Notes: generated by a model not told the origin, from the letters alone. 64,000 nucleotides of DNA from Streptomyces fulvorobeus (GCF_013167895.1 NZ_BLWC01000001.1:5952001-6016000); one strand, 5' to 3'; shown: positions 35,979 to 45,231, numbered from the stretch's first letter. Numbers and translations are program-made.

Positions 35979-37216
35979 CGTATCCCAAGCCTCGCCCCGG
36001 CCGGATCGCCCTGGTGTCCGAGCACGCCAGTCCCCTCGCCGAACTGGGCGGCCCCGACGCGGGCGGCCAGAACGTCTACGTGGCGCAGCTGGCCGGCCGG
36101 CTGGCACGGCGCGGACACGACGTCACCGTGTACACCCGACGCGACCGCACCGGCACCCCGACGATGGTGCGCACGCCGGAGGGGGTCAAGGTCGTCCACG
36201 TGCCCGCCGGCCCGCCGACCGCCGTACCCAAGGACGAACTGCTGGTGTGGATGCCCGAGTTCGGCGCCTACCTCTCGCGCATGTGGCGGCTCGCCCGTCC
36301 GGACGTCGTACACGCCCACTTCTGGATGTCCGGCCTGGCCGCCCTCGCCGGGGCGAGGGAGTCGGGCATCCCCGTCGTCCAGACGTTCCACGCACTGGGC
36401 ACCGTGAAGCGGCGCTACCAGGGCACCGAGGACACCAGCCCGCACGAACGCGTCGACCTGGAAGCGCGCATCGGACGGGAAGCCGACCGGATCGTCGCGA
36501 CCTGCGCCGACGAGGTGAACGAGCTCGTCGCCATGGGCGTCCCGCGTACCCGGATCAGCGTCGTGCCCTGCGGGGTCGACACCGCGCGTTTTGCACCCGT
36601 ACCCACGGCCGGCCGGCCGCCCGGGGCGCCCCACCGGCTCCTCTCCGTCGGCAGGCTCGTCCCGCGCAAGGGGTTCGACCGCGCGATCAAGGCCCTGGCC
36701 GACGTCCCGGACGCCGAACTGCTCATCGCGGGCGGCCCGGAAGCCCCCCTGCTGTTCGCCGACCCCGAGGCCGAGCGGCTGCGGAAGACCGCGTCCGAGT
36801 ACGGGGTCACCGAACGGGTGAGACTCCTGGGCTGCGTACCGCAGGACATGATGCCGCACCTCATGTCCAGCGCCGACCTGCTGCTGTCGCTCCCGCGCTA
36901 CGAGCCGTTCGGCATCGTCCCCATCGAGGCGATGGCCTGTGGCACACCGGTCGTGGCCACGGCCGTCGGCGGCCAGCTGGACACGGTGGTCGACGGCGTG
37001 ACCGGCACCCTGGTACCGCCCGTCGAGACCGCGGGCCACGACCTCGCGGCCACGATCCGCTCCCTGCTCGACGACCCGGACCGCCGCGCCCGTTACGGCG
37101 CGGCCGGACGGTCCCATGCGCTGGCCCGGTACACCTGGGACGAGGTGGCCGACGGCGTCGCACGGGTCTACGCCCAACTCTGCCCCGTACCCCAGCCTTC
37201 GGAGGTGGCACGATGA
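35975..37216 (+). CDS. Glycosyltransferase family 4
   Basis: A 413-residue GT-B enzyme like sucrose synthase/MshA-type retaining transferases: SPLAELGGPDAGGQNVYVAQLA in the N-terminal domain, DVVHAHFWMSGLAAL, and RYEPFGIVPIEAMACGTPVV (the E-x7-E donor site). Starts by ATGA overlap with the previous gene. The donor is a nucleotide sugar; the acceptor is unknown. Confidence 0.9.
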   Translation: MTYPKPRPGRIALVSEHASPLAELGGPDAGGQNVYVAQLAGRLARRGHDVTVYTRRDRTGTPTMVRTPEGVKVVHVPAGPPTAVPKDELLVWMPEFGAYLSRMWRLARPDVVHAHFWMSGLAALAGARESGIPVVQTFHALGTVKRRYQGTEDTSPHERVDLEARIGREADRIVATCADEVNELVAMGVPRTRISVVPCGVDTARFAPVPTAGRPPGAPHRLLSVGRLVPRKGFDRAIKALADVPDAELLIAGGPEAPLLFADPEAERLRKTASEYGVTERVRLLGCVPQDMMPHLMSSADLLLSLPRYEPFGIVPIEAMACGTPVVATAVGGQLDTVVDGVTGTLVPPVETAGHDLAATIRSLLDDPDRRARYGAAGRSHALARYTWDEVADGVARVYAQLCPVPQPSEVAR

Positions 37217-37848
37217 AGCTCATCGCTCCCGGCCAGCACTGCGACGATCTGGAGCGCGCGCTCCCGGCCTTCCGCCGCTCGGCGGGGGTGACGGAGCGGT
37301 GGGGCGCGGCACTGGCCCGCGTCCTGTCCGGCGGCGGCCGGCTGCTCGTGGCCGGCAACGGCGGCAGTGCGGCGCAGGCTCAGCACCTGACCGCCGAGAT
37401 CGTCGGCCGCTACCGCGACGACCGCCCCGCCTTCTCGGCGCTCGCCCTGCACGCGGACACCTCCTCCACGACCGCGATCGCCAACGACTACGGCGTCCAC
37501 GAGGTGTTCGCCCGTCAGACGTGCGCGCACGGCCGTCCCGGCGATGTGCTGATGCTGCTGTCCACCAGCGGAGCCAGCGCCAACCTGCTGACCGCCGCCA
37601 CCGAGGCCATGCGGATCGGGATGCCGGTCTGGGCCCTGACCGGTCCCGCGCCCAACCCGCTGGCCGCGTCGAGCGACGAGGCCCTGTGCGTCGAGGCGGC
37701 GGTGTCCGCCACGGTCCAGGAACTGCACCTCGTCGCCGTCCACATGATCTGCGAGAGCTTCGACCGCGAGATCGCCGCCCGCGCCGCCCGGCGGAACGGA
37801 CGGCCGGGGACCGCGAACGGCACCCGGCCCGAGGAGGACCCCGTATGA
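37213..37848 (+). CDS. gmhA: Sedoheptulose-7-phosphate isomerase (GmhA), SIS domain
   Basis: 211 residues with the SIS signature VAGNGGSAAQAQHLTAEIVGRY (zinc ligands His and Glu) and LMLLSTSGASANLL, ending in VQELHLVAVHMICE. GmhA turns sedoheptulose 7-phosphate into D-glycero-D-manno-heptose 7-phosphate. It starts by ATGA overlap. First enzyme of the ADP-heptose route in this operon. Confidence 0.93.
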   Translation: MKLIAPGQHCDDLERALPAFRRSAGVTERWGAALARVLSGGGRLLVAGNGGSAAQAQHLTAEIVGRYRDDRPAFSALALHADTSSTTAIANDYGVHEVFARQTCAHGRPGDVLMLLSTSGASANLLTAATEAMRIGMPVWALTGPAPNPLAASSDEALCVEAAVSATVQELHLVAVHMICESFDREIAARAARRNGRPGTANGTRPEEDPV

Positions 37849-39314
37849 AGCCCCCCACCCCGCTCCTCGTCGTCGGTGACACCCTGCTCGACCGCGACAT
37901 CTCGGGCCACGCCGAACGGCTCGCCCCGGACGCGCCCGTTCCCGTCGTCGGGCACCCCGAGCGCCGCACCCGGCCCGGCGGCGCGGCACTGGCCGCGTGC
38001 CTGGGGGCCGCGGACGGCAGGGAGATCACCCTCGTCACCGCCCTCGGCGACGACGAGGCGTCCCACGAGGTGAGGGCGCTGCTCAAGGACCGGGTCCGCC
38101 TCGTGGAGATCCCCCTCGACGGCACGCTGGCCTGCAAGACCCGGCTCATGGCGGACGGCCGCCCGATGCTCAGGCTCGACGACGGCGACGGTCGTGCCGT
38201 GCACACCACCGCGGAGGCCGAGGACGCCGTGGCGGGCGCGCACGGGGTCCTGGTGGCCGACTACGGCCGGGGCACCGCCGACGTCCTGCGCGACGCCCTG
38301 ACGCGGAAGGCCGCCCACACCCCGGTCGTCTGGGACCCGCACCCCGCGGGCGGCCCGCCGGTGCCCGGGACCAGGCTCGCCACGCCCGCCGCCTCGGAGG
38401 CCCGCCACTTCGCGGGCCCCGCCGCACCCGGACCCGCCGGGCACCCGGACGGACGGGACCGGGCCCGCAACGCGCTGCGGACGGCCGCATCGGACGCCCG
38501 GCGGCTGCTCGGCGCCTGGGATGTCACCTCGGTGGTGGTGACCCTGGGCGAGGACGGCGCCCTGCTGTGCCAGGGCGGCACCCCGCTGCTGGTACCCGCG
38601 CCCTGGCGGGCGAGCGGAGACTGCTGCGGGGCGGGTGACAGGTTCGCCGTCACCGTCGCGGGCCGGCTCGCCGACGGTGAACTCCCCGAGGTCGCCGTAC
38701 GGGAAGCGGTGGAAGCCGCCGCCCGGTTCGTCGCCGACGGCGGGGCCCACACGGTCCTGCACCGGGGCGCCCCGGACGAGCCGGCCACCCCCGACGACCC
38801 GGACACCACGGACCGGGAACCCGCCGGCGGGGCGTACGCACTCGTGCGGCGCGTCCGGGAGAACCGGGGCACGGTCGTGGCGGCGGGCGGCTGCTTCGAC
38901 CTGCTGCACGCCGGGCACGTCGAACTCCTCCAGGCCGCCAGGAAAGTGGGCGACTGCCTCGTCGTCTGCGTCAACTCCGACGCCTCCGTACGGCGCCGCA
39001 AGGGCGACGGACGCCCCGTGGTGACCGCCGTCGACCGGGTCAAGGTCCTCGAAGCACTGGACTGCGTCGACGCCGTCGTGGTCTTCGACGAGGACACCCC
39101 GGAACGGCTGCTGGCCGAACTGCGGCCGGACGTCTGGGCCAAGGGCGGTGACTACGCGCTCTCCGACCTCCCCGAGGCCACCCTCCTGGAGAGCTGGGGC
39201 GGACAGGTGGTCCTCCTGCCCTACCTCGACGGCCGCTCAAGCACCCGCCTCGTGGAACGCGCCTCGCGCGCCCCCGGCAAGGAGCCCCGCCCCGCACCCT
39301 CGCCGCGGCGGTGA
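37845..39314 (+). CDS. hldE: Bifunctional heptose 7-phosphate kinase / heptose 1-phosphate adenylyltransferase (HldE)
   Basis: 489 residues. The N-terminal ~315 form a PfkB/ribokinase domain (LLVVGDTLLDRDISG, GGAALAACLGA, and the anion hole CGAGDRFAVTVAG). The C-terminal ~150 are a cytidylyltransferase-like domain with FDLLHAGHVELLQAARK (HxGH) and KGGDY. It makes heptose 1,7-bisphosphate and later ADP-heptose. Start ATG 37845 overlaps the gmhA stop. No HldD epimerase is in the window, so the product would stay the D-glycero form. Confidence 0.94.
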   Translation: MKPPTPLLVVGDTLLDRDISGHAERLAPDAPVPVVGHPERRTRPGGAALAACLGAADGREITLVTALGDDEASHEVRALLKDRVRLVEIPLDGTLACKTRLMADGRPMLRLDDGDGRAVHTTAEAEDAVAGAHGVLVADYGRGTADVLRDALTRKAAHTPVVWDPHPAGGPPVPGTRLATPAASEARHFAGPAAPGPAGHPDGRDRARNALRTAASDARRLLGAWDVTSVVVTLGEDGALLCQGGTPLLVPAPWRASGDCCGAGDRFAVTVAGRLADGELPEVAVREAVEAAARFVADGGAHTVLHRGAPDEPATPDDPDTTDREPAGGAYALVRRVRENRGTVVAAGGCFDLLHAGHVELLQAARKVGDCLVVCVNSDASVRRRKGDGRPVVTAVDRVKVLEALDCVDAVVVFDEDTPERLLAELRPDVWAKGGDYALSDLPEATLLESWGGQVVLLPYLDGRSSTRLVERASRAPGKEPRPAPSPRR

Positions 39315-39318
39315 ACCG

Positions 39319-40344
39319 GTGACCTGCCCCGCGGACGGCACGCACCGGACGGCGGGCCCTGTGCCCCGGCGGCCCACCGTCCTGGTGCTGCGCGCCCTGG
39401 GACTCGGAGACCTGCTGGCGGGCGTACCGGCGCTGCGCGGGGTACGGCGCGCGTTCCCCACACACGAGATCGTGCTCGCGGCGCCCGCCGGGCTGGCCCC
39501 GGCCGTCCGGGCGACCGGGGCGGTCGACACCCACTTCACCACCGCGGACAACGGCCGCCAGGTGCCCTCTCTCACCCACTGGGCCGGTCCGCCGCCGGTC
39601 CTCGCCATCGACCTGCACGGCAACGGCCCGCTGAGCCACCGGGCCCTCGCCGCCCTCACCCCCGGCCGGCTGCTCTCGTACGCATGCCCCGAGCCGGGAC
39701 ACCCGGCGCCCCCGCGCTGGCGGGCCGGCGAACACGAACGGCGGCGCTGGTGCCGGTTCCTGACGGCGTACGGAGTCCCGGCGGACCCCGACGACGTACG
39801 CATCGAGCCGCCCGCCCCGCCCTCGAAGGCCCCCGGGGCCGTCGTCCTGCACCCGGGGGCCGACTCGGCAGCCCGGCGCTGGCCCGCCGACCGCTACGCG
39901 GCCGTCGCCGCCGGACTCAGGGACGCCGGACGGCGCGTCGTCCTCAGCGGCGGCCCGGGGGAGGAGGCGCTCTGCGCGGCGGTGGCCCAGCGCGCCGGAC
40001 TCGAACCCAGGGACAACCTCGCGGGCACCCTCACCTTCGACGACCTGTCCGCCCTCGTCGCCCGCGCCGCGCTCCTCGTCAGCGGCGACACCGGCCCCGC
40101 CCACCTCGCCTTCGCGCACGGCACCCCGTCGGTGACCCTCTTCGGACCGGTCGCACCCGGACTGTGGGGGCCTCCCGCCGGCCGCCGCCACACCGCGCTC
40201 TGGCACCCGGGCCCGCCGGGCGACCCGCACGCCACCCGGCCGGACCCGCTGCTCCTGCGCCTCGGAGCCGCACAGGTGCTCGCCGCCGCGCTGAGCACCC
40301 TGCGGTACGGGCACTCCACGGAGGGAGTGACCGCGCATGTCTGA
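39319..40344 (+). CDS. Glycosyltransferase family 9 (heptosyltransferase-like), second copy
   Basis: 341 residues: VLVLRALGLGDLLAGVPALRG and VSGDTGPAHLAFAHGTPSVTLFGPV. GTG 39319 lies four bases after the hldE stop. Distinct in sequence from the first GT9, so it probably makes a different linkage or uses another sugar. Its position directly after hldE supports ADP-heptose as donor. Confidence 0.87.
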   Translation: MTCPADGTHRTAGPVPRRPTVLVLRALGLGDLLAGVPALRGVRRAFPTHEIVLAAPAGLAPAVRATGAVDTHFTTADNGRQVPSLTHWAGPPPVLAIDLHGNGPLSHRALAALTPGRLLSYACPEPGHPAPPRWRAGEHERRRWCRFLTAYGVPADPDDVRIEPPAPPSKAPGAVVLHPGADSAARRWPADRYAAVAAGLRDAGRRVVLSGGPGEEALCAAVAQRAGLEPRDNLAGTLTFDDLSALVARAALLVSGDTGPAHLAFAHGTPSVTLFGPVAPGLWGPPAGRRHTALWHPGPPGDPHATRPDPLLLRLGAAQVLAAALSTLRYGHSTEGVTAHV

Positions 40345-41245
40345 GAGTCAGCCCCTCTCCTCCGGCGCGGACGCCCGGACCACCGTCGCGATCATCACCC
40401 GCAACCGGCGCCGGAGCCTGCTCAGGACCCTGGACCGGCTGGCCGCGCTGCCGGAGCGGCCACCGGTCGTCGTGGTCGACAACGGCTCGACCGACGGCAC
40501 GGACGAGGCGGTGCGCTCCCACCCCGCGCGGGCGCGGTTGCTGACGCCGGGACACAACACCGGGGCCGTGGGGCGCAACCTGGCCGTCCGCCAGGCCACC
40601 ACGCCCTACGTGGCCTTCAGCGACGACGACTCCTGGTGGGAGCCCGGGGCCCTGGAGACGGCGGCGGACCTCTTCGACACCTGGCCCCGGCTCGGCCTGC
40701 TGGCCGCCCGCACCCTGGTGGAACCCGGCCACTCGGACGACCCGCTCAACGCCGTACTCGCCCGTTCCCCGCTGCCCAGGCGTGCCGACCTGCCCGGCAC
40801 CCCCGTCCTCGGATTCCTCGCCTGCGCCTCCGTCGTCCGCCGGACCGCGTTCCTGGAGACAGGCGGCTACCACGGCCTGCTCTTCTTCGGCGGTGAGGAG
40901 ACCCTGCTGGCCTACGACCTGACGGCGGCGGGCTGGGGCGTCGTGTACGAACCCGCCCTGCTCGCCCACCACGGCCCCGATCCCGGGGAACGGCCCGGAC
41001 GGGACGTCGCCCTGCGGCGCAACGCCCTGCTCACCACCTGGCTCCGCCGGCCGCTCCCGGTCGCCGCGGGGCGGACGGCCGGCCTGCTGAGGGACTGCGC
41101 CCTGCGTCGGCCCGGGACCCGCCGGGTCCTTGGCGAGTCCCTGGCCCGGATGCCGGCGGCCCTGCGCCGCCGCCACCCCCTCCCCGCGTGGGTGGAGACC
41201 CAGATCCGACTGCTGGAGAACGACGCGCGCGAAGGGGACTGCTGA
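40337..41245 (+). CDS. Glycosyltransferase family 2, first of a tandem pair
   Basis: 302 residues with TTVAIITRNRRRSLLRTLDR, VVDNGSTDGTDEAV and YVAFSDDDSWWEPGAL (the DxD-like metal site). It shares long segments with the next gene (ERPPVVV, GRNLAVRQ, TPYVAF), so the two arose by duplication. It starts eight bases inside the GT9 gene. Confidence 0.87.
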   Translation: MSESQPLSSGADARTTVAIITRNRRRSLLRTLDRLAALPERPPVVVVDNGSTDGTDEAVRSHPARARLLTPGHNTGAVGRNLAVRQATTPYVAFSDDDSWWEPGALETAADLFDTWPRLGLLAARTLVEPGHSDDPLNAVLARSPLPRRADLPGTPVLGFLACASVVRRTAFLETGGYHGLLFFGGEETLLAYDLTAAGWGVVYEPALLAHHGPDPGERPGRDVALRRNALLTTWLRRPLPVAAGRTAGLLRDCALRRPGTRRVLGESLARMPAALRRRHPLPAWVETQIRLLENDAREGDC

Positions 41246-42162
41246 TGTCCGAGGCCGGACCGTTCACACCCGACCCGCGGATCACGGTGGTGGTCATCAC
41301 CCGCAACCGCCGCCCCGAACTCCTGCACACCCTCGGCCTGCTGGCACAACTGCCGGAGAGGCCGCCCGTCGTCGTGACGGACAACGCGTCCGACGACGGC
41401 ACGGCCGGGGCGGTGGCCGAGTCCTTCCCGGAGGTCCTGCTGCTCACCCCGGGGGAGAACCTCGGCGCGATCGGCCGCAACCTGGCGGTACGCCAGGTCC
41501 GCACGCCGTACGTGGCCTTCTGCGACGACGACACCTGGTGGGAACCGGGGTCCCTGCGGCTCGCGGCGGACCGGCTGGACGCGCACGAACGGCTCGCCGC
41601 CGTGACCGCCAGGATCGTCGTGGAACCGGCCGGTGTGGACGACCCGGTCGTCGCCGAGCTCCGCGACTCGCCGCTGACGGGGCCGTCCTGGCTGCCGGGG
41701 CCCGCCATCGGTTCGTTCCTCGCGGCGGCGACGGTCATGCGTACGAGCGCGTTCCGGGAGGCCGGCGGCTTCCATCCGGGGCTCTGGCTCGGAGGCGAGG
41801 AGGAACTGCTGGCGACGGACCTCATGCGGGCCGGCTGGTGGCTGGCCTACCTGCCCGATGCGGTGATCCACCATGCCGCGTCACCCGTCCGCGACAGCAC
41901 GGCCCGACGGGTCGTGGGGCTGCGCAACACGCTCTGGTTCACCTGGCTGCGGCGCCCGGTGGGACCGGCGGTCCGCCGCACGCTGTACCTGCTGGCCACC
42001 GTGCCGAAGGACCGGGCCTCGGCACGCGCCTTCCTCCACGCGGGAAAGGGCATTCCCTGGGTGCTCCGGCAGCGCCTGCCGGTCCCTCCCGTCATCGAGG
42101 CCCAGCTGTCCGCCCTGGAGGCCGCACAGCGACGGGGAACCGCTCGCCGGTACGTGGGCTGA
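41245..42162 (+). CDS. Glycosyltransferase family 2, second of a tandem pair
   Basis: 305 residues, a paralogue of the preceding gene: ITVVVITRNRRPELLHTL, VTDNASDDGTAGAV, YVAFCDDDTWWEPGSL. ATG 41245 overlaps the previous TGA (TGATG). The last gene of the operon, followed by a strong hairpin. Divergence of the acceptor half suggests a second sugar position. Confidence 0.87.
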   Translation: MSEAGPFTPDPRITVVVITRNRRPELLHTLGLLAQLPERPPVVVTDNASDDGTAGAVAESFPEVLLLTPGENLGAIGRNLAVRQVRTPYVAFCDDDTWWEPGSLRLAADRLDAHERLAAVTARIVVEPAGVDDPVVAELRDSPLTGPSWLPGPAIGSFLAAATVMRTSAFREAGGFHPGLWLGGEEELLATDLMRAGWWLAYLPDAVIHHAASPVRDSTARRVVGLRNTLWFTWLRRPVGPAVRRTLYLLATVPKDRASARAFLHAGKGIPWVLRQRLPVPPVIEAQLSALEAAQRRGTARRYVG

Positions 42163-42166
42163 GCGG

Positions 42167-42199
42167 CCCCGGCCTGACCTCCTGGTCACCGGGCCGGGG
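42167..42199 (+). terminator. Hairpin terminator of the heptose operon
   Basis: CCCCGGCC (42167-42174) pairs with GGCCGGGG (42192-42199), and inside it TGACC pairs with GGTCA around TCCT. It starts four bases after the last stop of the operon. Confidence 0.8.
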
Positions 42200-42768
42200 A
42201 AGACCCCTGAATCCCACTCCCCGGCCCGGTCCACCGTGGCCGGCCGACCGCCCGGCCGACCGAGGTCCGGGTCCCCCCGGGGCAGGGGACCAAACCTGGA
42301 CGGGGCGACAGGGCGGCGCTGAGGCTGTCGTCCCAACCATCAGCGCCTCCGCCACCGCGTACGTCGGCGACGGTGTGTACGGGGTACCCATGCTCCGCGG
42401 TGCAAACACGGCCGGCCGGACCGTGCGGGGCCGGATTGAAGTCGCGCACAGGGGGAACCCGGTCGCGCAGAAGCCGGCGGAAACAGACGCGGTGTCGGCC
42501 GCGTCGGGCTCCGCGTTCCGAACCGTAGGCGCACGCCGACGACTTCGCGGGTACTCCCAGGCCCCGCCCAGGCACAGGGACCGCCATCAGGAGAACTGGA
42601 TGACCGACGACGAGCAGAAGCAGCGGGACGGCGTGCGCGAGCCCGGCCCGTCGCCCCGCGGGGCTGTCGGCGCGCCTGGCGGCCGACCGCCCTCCGGTAG
42701 GGCATTCTCTGTGGCTGATCTTGGCCGACGGCGAACTGGACGCACCTCGGCGGACGAAGGACATAGGT
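42200..42768. other. Long intergenic stretch with an unresolved small frame
   Basis: A second weak hairpin (GTCCCC/GGGGAC) follows near 42279. An ATG at 42600 has a GGAG six bases upstream and begins MTDDEQKQRDGVREPGP, but its frame soon loses coding character. The frame of the downstream STAS gene, by contrast, is gene-like from about 42661 (GLSARLAADRPPVGHSLWL). A one-base frameshift could join them into a longer STAS protein; otherwise nothing is encoded. Confidence 0.4.
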
Positions 42769-43212
42769 GTGACAGTCACTTTCGGAACAGCGTTTCAGCA
42801 CACCGGCAGTTCGGTTCTGGTCAGCGCGGCCGGCGACCTGGACGCCGCTGCGAGGACGCCCCTCGCGCACGCCCTGGACAGGGTGCCGGCGGGCACCGCG
42901 GTGGTGGTCTTCGACATGCGCGGAGTCCCCTTCATGGACTCGGCGGGTCTCCTGCTCTTCCTCGATCTGCACCGGCGGGCGGAGTGCCGGGGTCTCAAGG
43001 TCGTCGTTGTCGGCTGGCAGGACCAGCCGCGGCAGGTGATGGAAGTCGTGGCCGAGCTGCCGGACGGCAGAACCTACCCCCGTGAGCGCACGCCGTTCAG
43101 CGGTTTCCGCCGCATGGTCCAGGACCGGGCCGAGCGGCAGGGACAGCTCGCCCGGCAGACCGCGGCGGCGACCGAACCGTACGTCAGGCCGCTCAGGCAC
43201 GGCAGCCGCTAG
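42769..43212 (+). CDS. STAS domain anti-sigma factor antagonist-like protein
   Basis: 147 residues: a STAS domain (residues ~5-105) with FDMRGVPFMDSAGLLLFLDLHRRAE, including the phosphorylatable Ser of the DSAG loop, then a 40-residue charged tail. Such proteins switch partner anti-sigma kinases. No anti-sigma gene is adjacent. GTG 42769 was chosen because AAGGA lies seven bases upstream. Confidence 0.82.
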   Translation: MTVTFGTAFQHTGSSVLVSAAGDLDAAARTPLAHALDRVPAGTAVVVFDMRGVPFMDSAGLLLFLDLHRRAECRGLKVVVVGWQDQPRQVMEVVAELPDGRTYPRERTPFSGFRRMVQDRAERQGQLARQTAAATEPYVRPLRHGSR

Positions 43213-43275
43213 CGCTGCGGACACCGCCCCCGCGGTCGTGCCGGATCACACGACCAACCGACAGGGAGCACCACC

Positions 43276-45093
43276 ATGGCGACCAAGGTCTCCGACTACG
43301 TCCTGCAACGCCTGCGCGAATGGGAGGTCGAGCACGTCTTCGCCTACGCCGGTGACGGAATCAACGGCCTTCTCTCGGCGTGGGGACGGGCGGACGACAA
43401 CCCGCGGTTCATCCAGGCACGCCACGAGGAGATGGCAGCCTTCCAGGCGGTCGGCTACGCGAAGTTCTCCGGCAGGGTGGGAGTCTGCGCGGCCACTTCG
43501 GGCCCCGGAGCCATTCACCTGCTCAACGGCCTGTACGACGCGAAGCTCGACCACGTGCCCGTGGTGGCCATCGTCGGACAGACCAGCCGCAGCGCCATGG
43601 GCGGCTCCTACCAGCAGGAGGTGGACCTGCTCAGCCTCTACAAGGACGTCGCCTCCGACTTCTGCGAGATGGTGACCGTCCCCGAGCAGCTGCCGAACGT
43701 GATCGACCGGGCCATCCGCACGGCGTACGCCAAGCGGACGGTGACCGCCGTGATCATCCCCGCCGACGTGCAGGAGCTCGACTACACGCCGCCGACGCAC
43801 GCCTTCAAGATGGTGCCCTCCAGCCTGGGGGCGAGCACCTGCGCAGCCGTCCCCGCCCGGGAGGACATCGAGCGTGCGGCCGAGGTGCTGAACGCGGGGG
43901 AGAAGGTCGCGATCCTGATCGGGCAGGGGGCGCGGGGCGCCCGCGCCGAGGTCGAGGTGGTCGCGGAGCTTCTGGGCGCGGGGGTGGCCAAGGCGCTGCT
44001 CGGCAAGGACGTGCTCCCGGACGACCTGCCGTACGTCACCGGCTCCATCGGCCTGCTCGGCACCCGGCCCTCGTACGAACTCATGCGCGACTGCGACACC
44101 CTGCTGGTCATCGGCTCCAGCTTCCCGTACTCCCAGTTCCTGCCGGAGTTCGACCAGGCGCGTGCCGTGCAGATCGACATCGACCCGTTCATGATCGGGC
44201 TGCGCTACCCGTTCGAGGTCAACCTGGTCGGTGACGCCCGCGCGACGCTCGAAGCCCTCATGCCCCGGCTCAAGCGCAAGAAGCACGGCGCCTGGCGCAA
44301 GAAGATCGAGAAGGACGTCACGGAGTGGTGGGAGGTCATGCGGCGGCGGGCGGAGGTGTCGGCGGACCCGGTCAACCCGGAGTACGTGGTGCACGCCCTC
44401 GACGACCTGCTGCCCCTCGACGTCATGCTCGCCGCCGACTCCGGTTCCGCGGCCAACTGGTACGCCCGCCATCTGCGGATGCGCGGCACCATGCGCGGCT
44501 CGCTCTCCGGCACGCTCGCGACGATGGGCCCGGGTGTGCCGTACGTGATCGGCGCCAAGTTCGCCCATCCGGGCCGGCCCGCCATCGCCCTGGTGGGAGA
44601 CGGGGCGATGCAGATGAACGGCATGGCGGAGCTGATCACCGTGGCCAAGTACTGGCAGGAGTGGGAGGACCCCCGGCTGATCGTCGCCGTCCTCAACAAC
44701 CAGGACCTCAACCAGGTCACCTGGGAGATGCGCGCGATGTCCGGGGCACCGCAGTTCCTTCCCTCGCAGGCCCTCCCGGACGTGCGCTACGCCGACTTCG
44801 CCCGCTCGGTCGGCCTGGAGGGGGTGCGCGTGGAGAAGCCGGACGAGGTCGAGCCGGCCTGGCAGCGGGCCCTGGGCGCCGACCGGCCCTTCGTCATCGA
44901 CTTCCGCACCGACCCGGCCGTCCCGCCGATCCCGCCGCACGCCGACCTCTCCCAGATCGAGGCGGCCGCCCTCTCGGTCCTCAAGGGCGACAGCGACCGG
45001 GGGGCCGTCCTGCGTCAGGGGATCAAGGCGAAGGTGCAGGAGATCCTGCCGGGCCACCGCCGGGATTCCGGGCGGGACGGTGAGCGGACCTAG
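43276..45093 (+). CDS. Thiamine pyrophosphate-requiring enzyme (pyruvate oxidase/acetolactate synthase-like)
   Basis: 605 residues in three domains: N-terminal TPP-binding (RHEEMAAFQAVGYAKFSG with the catalytic Glu), a central Rossmann-like domain, and C-terminal VGDGAMQMNGMAELITVAKY with later NNQDLNQVTWEMR (the TPP/Mg GDG...NN motif). It resembles PoxB-type enzymes. Substrate uncertain. ATG 43276 has GGGAG upstream. It stands near stress genes (DUF2267, hsp18). Confidence 0.87.
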   Translation: MATKVSDYVLQRLREWEVEHVFAYAGDGINGLLSAWGRADDNPRFIQARHEEMAAFQAVGYAKFSGRVGVCAATSGPGAIHLLNGLYDAKLDHVPVVAIVGQTSRSAMGGSYQQEVDLLSLYKDVASDFCEMVTVPEQLPNVIDRAIRTAYAKRTVTAVIIPADVQELDYTPPTHAFKMVPSSLGASTCAAVPAREDIERAAEVLNAGEKVAILIGQGARGARAEVEVVAELLGAGVAKALLGKDVLPDDLPYVTGSIGLLGTRPSYELMRDCDTLLVIGSSFPYSQFLPEFDQARAVQIDIDPFMIGLRYPFEVNLVGDARATLEALMPRLKRKKHGAWRKKIEKDVTEWWEVMRRRAEVSADPVNPEYVVHALDDLLPLDVMLAADSGSAANWYARHLRMRGTMRGSLSGTLATMGPGVPYVIGAKFAHPGRPAIALVGDGAMQMNGMAELITVAKYWQEWEDPRLIVAVLNNQDLNQVTWEMRAMSGAPQFLPSQALPDVRYADFARSVGLEGVRVEKPDEVEPAWQRALGADRPFVIDFRTDPAVPPIPPHADLSQIEAAALSVLKGDSDRGAVLRQGIKAKVQEILPGHRRDSGRDGERT

Positions 45094-45231
45094 GCACGGT
45101 CGGGTGCGGGCGCCCGCTCGGCGTGGGGCGGGCGCAGGGCTCCGGCCCTTCACCCGCCGGCCGCGACCGGGCTCGCCCGGCGCCACCCGCAGGGCTTCAG
45201 CGTGGCTGCCCTCTCCTCGCCCTTCGTGTCG

